Below are positions 16,042-22,997 of a DNA stretch of 64,000 nt, piece after piece. Each line of letters opens with the position of its first letter. The first letter of the stretch is position 1. The notes beneath the pieces were generated by a model, which ran no database searches, was not told where the DNA came from, and was given only the letters and a program-made list of their open reading frames with translations. Source of the stretch: Pseudomonadota bacterium. Lineage in GTDB: Bacteria; Desulfobacterota; Desulfovibrionia; Desulfovibrionales; Desulfovibrionaceae. The translations under genes and the position numbers were made by a program. The stretch spans positions 91,300-155,299 of the forward strand of contig JAEZYD010000025.1 in assembly GCA_023419375.1 (NCBI GenBank), written 5' to 3'.

Positions 16042-17706
16042 ATGACCCTGCCCTACAGCCCCAGCCGCGCCGTGTATGAAGGCAATGGCGCGGCAACATC
16101 CTTTCCCTTCGCTTTTAAGGTCTGGAGCACAGACCAGCTTAACATCAGCATCACATCGCCCAAGGGGGAAACTTCCCCTGCTCAGGGCTGGACTGCCAAC
16201 ATCGGCGAGAGCGGCGGCACTGTCACCTATCTGCACGATGGAGCGCCACTGCCCGCAGGCTGGAGGCTTGCCATTGTGCGCAACATGCCCTTTGCGCAGG
16301 GCATAGACCTCATATCCGCATCGCGCTTTGATCCTCAGGTCATAGAAGACGGTCTGGATCAGGCCACAGCGGAACTCCAGCAACTGAACGAAAAACTCGC
16401 GCGCGCCGTCATCATGCCCGCCACCAGCGACAAATCGCCGGAAGAAGTGGTTGCTTCCGTCTATTCCAGCCGTGATGCAGCAGCCCAAAGCGCCACCGCC
16501 GCCGCGCATTCAGCTGCCGCCGCTGCGGCCAGCGCCGCAACTGCCGCGCAAACGGTAACTGAGACGGCAGAAGCAAGCGTGAGCGCCACCACTGCACAGG
16601 CTGATAGCGCAGCCGCAAGCGCCCAGGCAGCGCAAACCGCCGCCCACGCGGCGCAACAGGCCGTGCCGGACAATTTGCTCAGCCGATTGTCAGATGCTGA
16701 GGCAAAAAACACCCAGCAGGATGCGCGCCTGGACACTGCAGAGCTTGGCATCACGGCCATAGGCACAACCCTGATCGGCAGCGTCATAACCATGCTTTGC
16801 GCCGACAGCTACGTGCCCAACGGCGCTGTCCCGGCTAACGCTGCGGAATACACGCGTGAGCAGTTCAGGGAGTTTTACGACACGTATCTTGTGGGTGGCA
16901 GACTGCTCACCTGCACCTATGCCGCCTTTGCCGCCCAGGTGGCCCTGACGGGCAACTGCGCAAAGTTCGCATTGGACACCACCGCCCAGAAGTTCAAGGT
17001 GCCGCTGTTGAAAAACGGCGATTCCATCACCCAGGCTGCAAGTGCCGCAGAGTTGGGCAAGAGTTATAAGGCTGGGCTGCCGAATGTGGCTGGAGAGTTG
17101 ACCTCGTGGGTTACAGCAACGGGAGCATATGCCCCAATACGCGCCAACGCCACGTTGTCCGCACCTTTTTATCGCACGGGTGCATGGTCGCCTGGCAGCA
17201 CAGCGGGGACTGATACGGCTGGCTATGGCTTGGGAATAAATTTGGGGCTGTCCAACCCCATCTACGGGAACTCCAACACGGTCACAACCGAGGGCATACG
17301 CCTGCGGCATTTTGTGGTTCTGGCATCCGCGCAGAACAATGCCAGCGTATTCGATTGGGCAAATTACATGGCGGGCCTTGCGGGTAAGCTCAATGCAGAC
17401 ATGAGCAACAGACCAGCTTGGTCTCCATACCTTGTATCCACATGGACAAACGGAACAAGTTGGTACCGTAAGTATTCCGATGGTTTTATAGAACAGGGAG
17501 GCTATCTGGGCGTTAGGGCAGAAGGTAGCTTAACTGTGACTTTTCCCATTCCATTTGCAGGGGCATCGTATGTCCTGAATGTGTATGCGTTTTATTCCGA
17601 AACGGATAGCGGACACCCCAAGATAGAGTGGAGAAATTCCTCTGGCTTCTGTTTTAGAAAAACCACTACATCCGTCGATACCAATTGGTACGCCGCTGGG
17701 TACTAA
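16042..17706 (+). CDS. Tail fibre protein
   Basis: 554 residues. The N-terminal domain (YSPSRAVYEGNGAATSFPFAFKVWSTDQLNISI) is the T7-type fibre anchor that binds the tail. An Ala/Thr/Ser-rich helical shaft follows at about 143-215. A globular C-terminal part ends with WYRKYSDGFIEQGGY and a final beta domain, the usual receptor-binding tip. The last about 150 codons are visibly less GC-rich than the anchor, a common sign of tip exchange. AAGGAG precedes the ATG. No variable-repeat/reverse-transcriptase system is nearby. Confidence 0.88.
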   Translation: MTLPYSPSRAVYEGNGAATSFPFAFKVWSTDQLNISITSPKGETSPAQGWTANIGESGGTVTYLHDGAPLPAGWRLAIVRNMPFAQGIDLISASRFDPQVIEDGLDQATAELQQLNEKLARAVIMPATSDKSPEEVVASVYSSRDAAAQSATAAAHSAAAAAASAATAAQTVTETAEASVSATTAQADSAAASAQAAQTAAHAAQQAVPDNLLSRLSDAEAKNTQQDARLDTAELGITAIGTTLIGSVITMLCADSYVPNGAVPANAAEYTREQFREFYDTYLVGGRLLTCTYAAFAAQVALTGNCAKFALDTTAQKFKVPLLKNGDSITQAASAAELGKSYKAGLPNVAGELTSWVTATGAYAPIRANATLSAPFYRTGAWSPGSTAGTDTAGYGLGINLGLSNPIYGNSNTVTTEGIRLRHFVVLASAQNNASVFDWANYMAGLAGKLNADMSNRPAWSPYLVSTWTNGTSWYRKYSDGFIEQGGYLGVRAEGSLTVTFPIPFAGASYVLNVYAFYSETDSGHPKIEWRNSSGFCFRKTTTSVDTNWYAAGY

Positions 17707-17715
17707 GGAGCCACC

Positions 17716-18081
17716 ATGTACGCAATCGGACAAAAATTTGAAGGGGTATACCCGCCGGAAGCCGCACAGTGGTGCAACGATAATTGCGCCATGATGGTGC
17801 CGATAGATGGCGGCTTTGCAATACAGCCTGCCCCTGCCCCCACGGCAGAACAGCAGTATACAATCCTGCGCGCAGCGCGCGACCTGCGGCTTGCAGCTAC
17901 AGACAAGTATCTGCTGGGCGACTATCCCATCAGCGAGGGCGATCTGGAGCTGATCAAGACCTATCGGGGCACCCTGCGCGCCCTGCCAGAACAGCCCGGC
18001 GCGCCCTGGGATGGTGGCGGGGATGAAACGCCCTGGCCCAATGCCCCTGACATTTTGCAGATGGAACGGTCATGCGCATAG
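17716..18081 (+). CDS. Tail fibre assembly chaperone-like protein
   Basis: 121 residues with the family markers GVYPPEAAQWCNDN near the start, AARDLRLAATDKYLLGDYPI in the centre and YRGTLRALPEQPGAPW...PWP at the end. These proteins follow fibre genes and help the fibre trimerise. It starts nine bases after the fibre stop and its end overlaps the nozzle gene by ten bases. Confidence 0.8.
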   Translation: MYAIGQKFEGVYPPEAAQWCNDNCAMMVPIDGGFAIQPAPAPTAEQQYTILRAARDLRLAATDKYLLGDYPISEGDLELIKTYRGTLRALPEQPGAPWDGGGDETPWPNAPDILQMERSCA

Positions 18082-20114
18082 CCCTGCAAAACTTTACCGG
18101 CGGCGAAATATCGCCCACGCTCTCGGCCCGGTACGATCTCTCCCGTTACCGCAACTGCGTTGCCTGCATGGAGAACATGCTCCCCGGCCTGCACGGCGAT
18201 GTGGCCCGGCGGCCCGGCACCCGCTTTCTGGCTGAGCTGGGGGCATATTCCGTGTTGCTTCCCTTCACCTTCAGCGCGCATCCGAGCCAGAATTTTCTTC
18301 TTGTTTTTGGCGAAAAAACCCTGCGAATTGCGACGGTTGCCGGATTCTCCACGGCACCAGTCATGGCAACCCCCTATGCGGCGGAAGACCTGCTTTCGCT
18401 CTGCCACGCGCAGGTGGGCGATGTGGTGTATCTGGCCCATCAGAAATATCCGCTGCACAAAATAGTGCGGCGCGATGCACCGGGTGGAAACTATGCCTGG
18501 AGCCTGGAACAGGTGAAACTGAACACATCCCTGCCCGCCCCTGCCGCACCCACGCTGGCCTTTGCCGGCAGCGGCGGTTCCTACACCCTGCGTTACAAGG
18601 TGGCGGCGGTGGATGCCAACGGCAGGCAGTCCCTCGCCTCGTCTGCCGGAGAGTGCCGCGGGGCGCGGCACCCCTCCGATTGGGTGGTGGGCAACAGCAC
18701 AACCATAAGCTGGCCTGCCGTTCTGGGCGCTGCAGAGTATAATGTTTACCGCGAAGAAGCGGGCTACTTTGGTTTTATCGGCGTAGCCTCCGGCACCAGC
18801 TTCAGCGACCAGAACTACAAGGCCGACACAACAGACACGCCCCGCGAAGACTGGAATCCTTTTACTGACGGCAACAATCCCGGCGTGGTGGCCTTTCACC
18901 AGCAGCGCATGGTGCTTGCCGCCACCCCCGATACGCCACAGGCATTTTACATGTCGCGCACGGGAGATTTTGAATCCTTCCGCAAGTCGCGCCCCCTGCA
19001 GGATGACGATCCGGTGGAATACCTCATCGCCTCCGGCTCCATAGACTCCGTAACCTGGGTTGCCAGCTTCGGCGATCTTCTGGTGGGTACCTCCGGCAGC
19101 GAATACAAGGCCAGCGGCGGCGATGGGTCGGCCATCACGCCCCAGAAGGTCAGCATCACCGCCCAGTCGTACTGGGGCAGCGCCGGGCTTGCGCCCATCA
19201 TCATCGGCAACTCGGTGCTGCATGTGCAGCGCCACGGCTCGCGAGTGCGCGATCTTTTCTATTCGCTGGAAAAAGACGGCTATTCGGGCAATGACTTATC
19301 CATTCTTGCGCCGCATCTGTTTGAGGGACACACCATCAAGCAGTGGGCCTATCAGCAGACGCCCGGTTCAACAATCTGGTGCGTGCGCGATGATGGCCTG
19401 CTGCTGGCTTTTACCTACATGAAGGAGCACGACATCTGGGGCTGGTCGCGCCATGTGACCGACGGCGAAGTCATTTCTGCGGCAACCGTGGCTGATCAGG
19501 GCGGGGACGCGCTGGCCCTTGTGCTGCGCCGCACCATTGCGGGCCGGACGCGCTATTTCCTCGAGCGGCTGGCCCCTGTCTGGAGCGACAGCCAGCCTAT
19601 TGCCGAAGCCTGTTTTGTGGATTGCGGCCTTGCCATCCGCACGGATACGCCAGCTTCAACCGTGGAAGGCCTGGATCATCTGGAAGGCTGTGCACTTTCC
19701 GTACTGGCGGACGGCAGCCCTGTGGAGGGCTGCGTGGTGCGTGACGGGCGCATAGAGCTGCCCTACGCGGCATCCGTGGTGCAGGCAGGCCTGCCGTATG
19801 CATCCGTGCTCTCCCCTCTGCCTGTTGAGGGAGACTTCAATTCCGGCACAACACTGGCGCAGGGGCGGGCCTACGGTTCCTGCTCTCTACGCCTGTACCG
19901 CAGCGTAGGCGGGCAATACGGCCCCAGCCGCAACGAACTGTACGACCTGCCTTTCATGCCGGAACACTGGGGCGAGGCCGTGCAACCCTTCTCTGGCGAC
20001 ATCACCTGCGCTCCCAGCGGCGGTTGGGACAATCAGACGAGCATCTGGCTGGTGCAGCAACGGCCCCTGCCCTTTCGCGTGCTTGCGCTCACGCTGGATA
20101 TCACCTTTGCATAA
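18072..20114 (+). CDS. Tail tubular protein B-like nozzle protein
   Basis: 680 residues, opening with LQNFTGGEISPTLSARYDLSRYRNCVACMENMLPGLHGDVARRPGT, the diagnostic start of podoviral tail nozzle proteins (T7 gp12-type, BPP-1-type). Two FnIII-like segments follow (SGGSYTLRYKVAAVDANGR; WPAVLGAAEYNVYREE at about 155-235), then beta-propeller-like repeats. It forms the distal tail tube. Full length, no frameshift. Confidence 0.85.
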   Translation: MRIALQNFTGGEISPTLSARYDLSRYRNCVACMENMLPGLHGDVARRPGTRFLAELGAYSVLLPFTFSAHPSQNFLLVFGEKTLRIATVAGFSTAPVMATPYAAEDLLSLCHAQVGDVVYLAHQKYPLHKIVRRDAPGGNYAWSLEQVKLNTSLPAPAAPTLAFAGSGGSYTLRYKVAAVDANGRQSLASSAGECRGARHPSDWVVGNSTTISWPAVLGAAEYNVYREEAGYFGFIGVASGTSFSDQNYKADTTDTPREDWNPFTDGNNPGVVAFHQQRMVLAATPDTPQAFYMSRTGDFESFRKSRPLQDDDPVEYLIASGSIDSVTWVASFGDLLVGTSGSEYKASGGDGSAITPQKVSITAQSYWGSAGLAPIIIGNSVLHVQRHGSRVRDLFYSLEKDGYSGNDLSILAPHLFEGHTIKQWAYQQTPGSTIWCVRDDGLLLAFTYMKEHDIWGWSRHVTDGEVISAATVADQGGDALALVLRRTIAGRTRYFLERLAPVWSDSQPIAEACFVDCGLAIRTDTPASTVEGLDHLEGCALSVLADGSPVEGCVVRDGRIELPYAASVVQAGLPYASVLSPLPVEGDFNSGTTLAQGRAYGSCSLRLYRSVGGQYGPSRNELYDLPFMPEHWGEAVQPFSGDITCAPSGGWDNQTSIWLVQQRPLPFRVLALTLDITFA

Positions 20115-20148
20115 GGACTTGAACAATGAGCACGCAGAAGGAGCAGCC

Positions 20149-20709
20149 ATGCTGACCATCACCACAGAACCGTTTTCGCATCTGGCAGAGGAAGCCGGAC
20201 AACTGGCCGCAGCCCACTGGGACGAGGTGGAAGCCCCCATTTACGGCGTGCAGCACTACGCCCTTGATCACGAGCGCTACGCCAGCCTTGAGCGTCTGGG
20301 CATGCTGCACATCAGCGCCGCGCGCGGGATTGCAGAAGACGAACCGTGTGGCGTGGCCCATGCCGCAGGCGTGAATGCTGCAGCAAGCCCAACCGCACCA
20401 CTGGCAGGCTATGCCGCCTTTACATTGGTAGACTGCCCCCACCGCCCCCAAACCCGGCTGGCTGCACTGGACGGCCTGTATCTCGCCCCGTGGGCGCGTG
20501 GCGGCCTGTTTGCCCTGCGCCTGCTGCGCCATGCGGAATCAGCCCTGGCGGGACGCGGCGTGAGCCTTGTGCAGTACAGCTCGCCAGCGTCCCGCCCCTG
20601 CCATGCGCTCTACCGCCGCCTTGGGGCGCAGCCTACGGAAACCATCTGGCATAAAACCCTGCCGCCAGCGCCAGCCAGGGACGCAGAAACCATCCAGGAG
20701 GACAGCTAA
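20149..20709 (+). CDS. GNAT-family N-acetyltransferase in the phage late operon
   Basis: 186 residues. The central VDCPHRPQTRLAALDGLYLAPWARGGLFALRLLRHAE gives strand beta4 and an acetyl-CoA pyrophosphate loop (PWARGGLF in place of the usual R/Q-x-x-G-x-G/A). It continues with VSLVQYSSPASRPCHALYRRLGAQPTETIWHKTL, the C-terminal GNAT half. GGAG precedes the ATG at 20149. Substrate unknown. It is the second GNAT-like gene of the module and lies between nozzle and internal virion gene; one-base overlap with the latter. Confidence 0.8.
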   Translation: MLTITTEPFSHLAEEAGQLAAAHWDEVEAPIYGVQHYALDHERYASLERLGMLHISAARGIAEDEPCGVAHAAGVNAAASPTAPLAGYAAFTLVDCPHRPQTRLAALDGLYLAPWARGGLFALRLLRHAESALAGRGVSLVQYSSPASRPCHALYRRLGAQPTETIWHKTLPPAPARDAETIQEDS

Positions 20710-21284
20710 TGGCCATTGCAACCAGCACCGCCGCCATGATCAGCGCCGCCGTGGCCCTCGCCGGGGCCGCAGCCGGAACCGTGAGCGCCGTGCAGCAGGC
20801 AGAAAACCGCCGCCAGCAGACGGAATACCAGTCCGACCTTGCGGCCCGCAACGCCCAGCAGGCGGAACTGAGCGCACAGGCGGCAGACGAGGCCGCCCGG
20901 CAGGAACGCCGCGCAGGTTACGAAGCCGCGCAGGCCAAAAGGCAGGAGGCGGCCCGCATCATCGGCGCGCAACGCGCGCAGGCCGGAGCCTCGGGAGCAC
21001 AAACAGATGCAGGCTCCACGCTGGATAAAACGCTTGATACCGCAGAAAAAGGCGAGCTGGACGCCCTCTCTGCCGAGCAGCAGGGGCAAAGCAGGGCCCA
21101 TTCGCAGGACATGCGGGCCTGGAGCCTGCGCAATCAGGCGGCGGAGTCTGCATCCAACGCCGACTTTGCTGGCTCCCGCGCCGAAACGGATTACCTTGGC
21201 CTGAGCAGCACCCTGCTCAACGGAGCCTCCCGCGTGGGCCGCAACTTTTACACCATCGGTTCGCGCGGCCCGCTGCTGCCATAG
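20709..21284 (+). CDS. Small internal virion-like protein (T7 gp14-type position and composition)
   Basis: 191 residues. A short hydrophobic Ala/Gly-rich N-terminus (about 8-28) precedes a long Ala/Gln/Glu-rich helix (AENRRQQTEYQSDLAARNAQQAELSAQAADEAARQERRAGYEAAQAKRQEAARI) and the segment GASGAQTDAGSTLDKTLDTAEKGELDAL, typical of podoviral ejection proteins of the gp14 type. It is the last gene of the late operon; the larger ejection proteins that usually follow are missing. Confidence 0.72.
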   Translation: MAIATSTAAMISAAVALAGAAAGTVSAVQQAENRRQQTEYQSDLAARNAQQAELSAQAADEAARQERRAGYEAAQAKRQEAARIIGAQRAQAGASGAQTDAGSTLDKTLDTAEKGELDALSAEQQGQSRAHSQDMRAWSLRNQAAESASNADFAGSRAETDYLGLSSTLLNGASRVGRNFYTIGSRGPLLP

Positions 21285-21310
21285 GCCGCCTTGTCATTGC
21301 CATGCCTGTA

Positions 21311-21349
21311 AGCCCCCTGCCGTCCCATTTCGGGCGGCAGGGGGCTTTT
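21311..21349 (+). terminator. Terminator closing the phage late operon
   Basis: Perfect 12-bp stem AGCCCCCTGCCG (21311-21322) / CGGCAGGGGGCT (21335-21346) and a short T-run. It is used here as the right limit of the module. Confidence 0.85.
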
Positions 21350-21405
21350 GTTGCTATTTATGGAAAGCCCCGCGTAATGCCAGACAAAAACACGGCATTT
21401 ACCCA

Positions 21406-21433
21406 TTGACGATGCGCGGCCCAGCATTACTTT
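21406..21433 (+). promoter_or_regulatory. Candidate cbpA-cbpM-clpB promoter
   Basis: TTGACG (21406-21411), 16 bases, then TACTTT (21428-21433), 73 bases before the cbpA start. A heat-shock sigma site was looked for but is not convincing. Confidence 0.35.
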
Positions 21434-21506
21434 TTATGGGCAGGCGTTGCGAACAGGTGTATTCTGGACGCACGTCAAGGAAACGACCCGACGGGGAGCA
21501 CGCATC

Positions 21507-22481
21507 ATGGCAGTATCGTACAAGGATTATTACAAACTTCTGGGAGTAGAGCGCGCAGCGAAAGCCGAGGATGTCTCCAAGGCTTATAAAAAGCTGGCCC
21601 GTAAATACCACCCTGACCTCAATCCCGGCGACAAGCAGGCAGAGGAGAAGTTTAAGGAAATCAACGAAGCCTATGAAGTGCTCAAAGACCCGGAAAAGCG
21701 CAAGCTGTACGACCAGCTTGGCCCCAACTGGCAGCACGGCCAGCAGTTTCAGGGCGAACCGGGCTTTGAGAATGTGCATTTCACGTTCAACGGCAAAAAT
21801 TTTGACGGTTCGGGCTTTTCAGACTTTTTTGAAACCCTGTTTGGCGGTGGTGGTCAGTATGGCGGCCCCTTTGGCGGCCAGATGGGCGGACAGGCTGGCG
21901 GCCGTGGAGCCAATTTTGGCCCGGATCCCTTCGGCGGATTTTCGTCCCGGCAACGCCGTGGCCGCGATGTGGAGGCCGAGCTTGCCCTGAGCCTTGAAGA
22001 AGTGCTGCGCGGCGGCCCGCGCTCCGTGTCCATCAACATGCCCGCTGGTTCAAAGACCCTTGAGGTCAATGTGCCCGCTGGCATCCGCGAGGGAGCAAAA
22101 CTGCGCCTCGCCGGGCAGGGCGACCCTGCGCCGGGCGGCACGCCGGGCGACCTCTTTTTGCGGGTGCGCTATCTGCCTCACCATGTTTTCAAGGTGGACG
22201 GCGACAACCTGCAATGCGATCTGGCCCTGGCCCCGTGGGAAGCCGCCCTTGGCGCGCGGGTTGAAGTGCCCACCCTTGAAGGCAGCGTGGAAATGCAGAT
22301 TCCCGCAGGCTCCAGCTCCGGGCGCAAGTTCCGCCTTCGCGGCAAGGGCCTGGGCGCTGGCGACAAGCGGGGCGACCTGCTGGCAAAGATCATGATCCGG
22401 GTTCCCGCCCAGATCACGGACGAAGAACGCGATCTGTGGAGCAAGCTGGCCGAGATATCAACATTCAAGGCCCGCTCGTAG
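21507..22481 (+). CDS. cbpA: DnaJ-class co-chaperone CbpA
   Basis: 324 residues. J-domain at 1-70 with HPD at 35-37 (KYHPDLNPG). A Gly/Phe-rich linker (about 85-150: GGGGQYGGPFGGQMGGQAGG) and two beta-barrel C-terminal substrate domains follow (DVEAELALSLEEVLRGG; LEVNVPAGIREGAKLRL). There is no zinc-finger, so it is class II (CbpA-type) rather than DnaJ. It stimulates DnaK and delivers clients. The start at 21507 gives the canonical short leader before YKDYY. It heads a three-gene chaperone operon with cbpM and clpB. Confidence 0.94.
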   Translation: MAVSYKDYYKLLGVERAAKAEDVSKAYKKLARKYHPDLNPGDKQAEEKFKEINEAYEVLKDPEKRKLYDQLGPNWQHGQQFQGEPGFENVHFTFNGKNFDGSGFSDFFETLFGGGGQYGGPFGGQMGGQAGGRGANFGPDPFGGFSSRQRRGRDVEAELALSLEEVLRGGPRSVSINMPAGSKTLEVNVPAGIREGAKLRLAGQGDPAPGGTPGDLFLRVRYLPHHVFKVDGDNLQCDLALAPWEAALGARVEVPTLEGSVEMQIPAGSSSGRKFRLRGKGLGAGDKRGDLLAKIMIRVPAQITDEERDLWSKLAEISTFKARS

Positions 22482-22598
22482 GGAACAATCAGGCAGCCGC
22501 CAGCGAACACCCCCGGCGGCTGCACACTGGGTTTGCATGCATGTTCCAGCGGCGCCGCCGCAGGCGGCAACCGATACGGTTACTGGTGGAGGACACAA

Positions 22599-22916
22599 AT
22601 GAGCATGACCCCGAAAAAACCTTCACTGCCCGTGCCTTCAACGGTCATGGTCTGGCAGGAATTCATTGAAGCCACAGGCATTGCGCCGGAGCGGCTTCAG
22701 GAACTGATGGGCCTTGGCTGGATTGAAGCCCGCACCAGCGCGGCGCAGGATTTCCTTTTTCGCGATGTAGACATCTACCGTGTACGCAAGCTTGAGCGCA
22801 TCTGCTGCGACTTTGAGCTGCCCGTACTCGGCGGCACTATCATTGTGGATCTTCTGGAGCGCATAGATTCTCTGGAACGCAGGGTGCAACGCTTACAGCA
22901 TTTTGAAGACGAATAG
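22599..22916 (+). CDS. cbpM: CbpM-like chaperone modulator
   Basis: 105 residues. A MerR-like helical N-domain (VWQEFIEATGIAPERLQELMGLGWIEAR) is followed by FRDVDIYRVRKLERICCDFELPVLGGTIIVDLLERIDSLERRVQRL, the dimerisation helix. CbpM binds the J-domain of CbpA and blocks it. GGAGG precedes the ATG at 22599. It sits 117 bases after cbpA and 81 before clpB. Confidence 0.88.
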   Translation: MSMTPKKPSLPVPSTVMVWQEFIEATGIAPERLQELMGLGWIEARTSAAQDFLFRDVDIYRVRKLERICCDFELPVLGGTIIVDLLERIDSLERRVQRLQHFEDE

Positions 22917-22997
22917 CCGGTTTGAGAGCATGCAGCCTCCCGGCCAAAAATAACAAAATTTTGCCCGCCGCAACGCGGGCGCGTGTGGAGGAAGCTT

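Larger units (their letters stand above)
4383..21349. mobile_element. Compact short-tailed phage module without integration or replication genes (candidate domesticated prophage / gene transfer agent)
   Basis: About 17 kb containing a divergent S24 repressor and Mor-like activator, lysis genes, terminase, podovirus-type portal, capsid, cement, tail adaptor, fibre, nozzle and a small virion protein. The late genes are in one orientation and end at a perfect terminator. The best structural parallel is the Bordetella BPP-1/T7-like podovirus set (Bbp19-like and Bbp16-like proteins between portal and tail adaptor). No integrase, excisionase, transposase, primase, helicase or polymerase is present. 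No att-type direct repeat was recognised by eye, and the flanks are ordinary host genes (ygiW-like, cbpA) rather than a tRNA. Base composition of the late genes matches the host. The limits are my estimate. Confidence 0.8.

Noticed and set aside
16042..18081. Diversity-generating retroelement like that of phage BPP-1
   Set aside because: The structural genes resemble BPP-1, but no reverse transcriptase, template repeat or C-type lectin tip with AAY-rich codons is present near the fibre gene.
4800..21349. Mu-like transposable phage
   Set aside because: Mor-like and DUF2730-like genes recall Mu, but no transposase A/B genes, no Mu tail or head genes, and portal/tail genes are clearly podoviral.
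4800..21349. Tailocin (phage-tail bacteriocin)
   Set aside because: Tailocins lack capsid, portal and terminase and derive from long tails; all packaging and head genes are here.
21360..21506. Heat-shock sigma promoter before cbpA
   Set aside because: No matching -35/-10 pair with the right spacing; only a weak sigma-70-like site is present.
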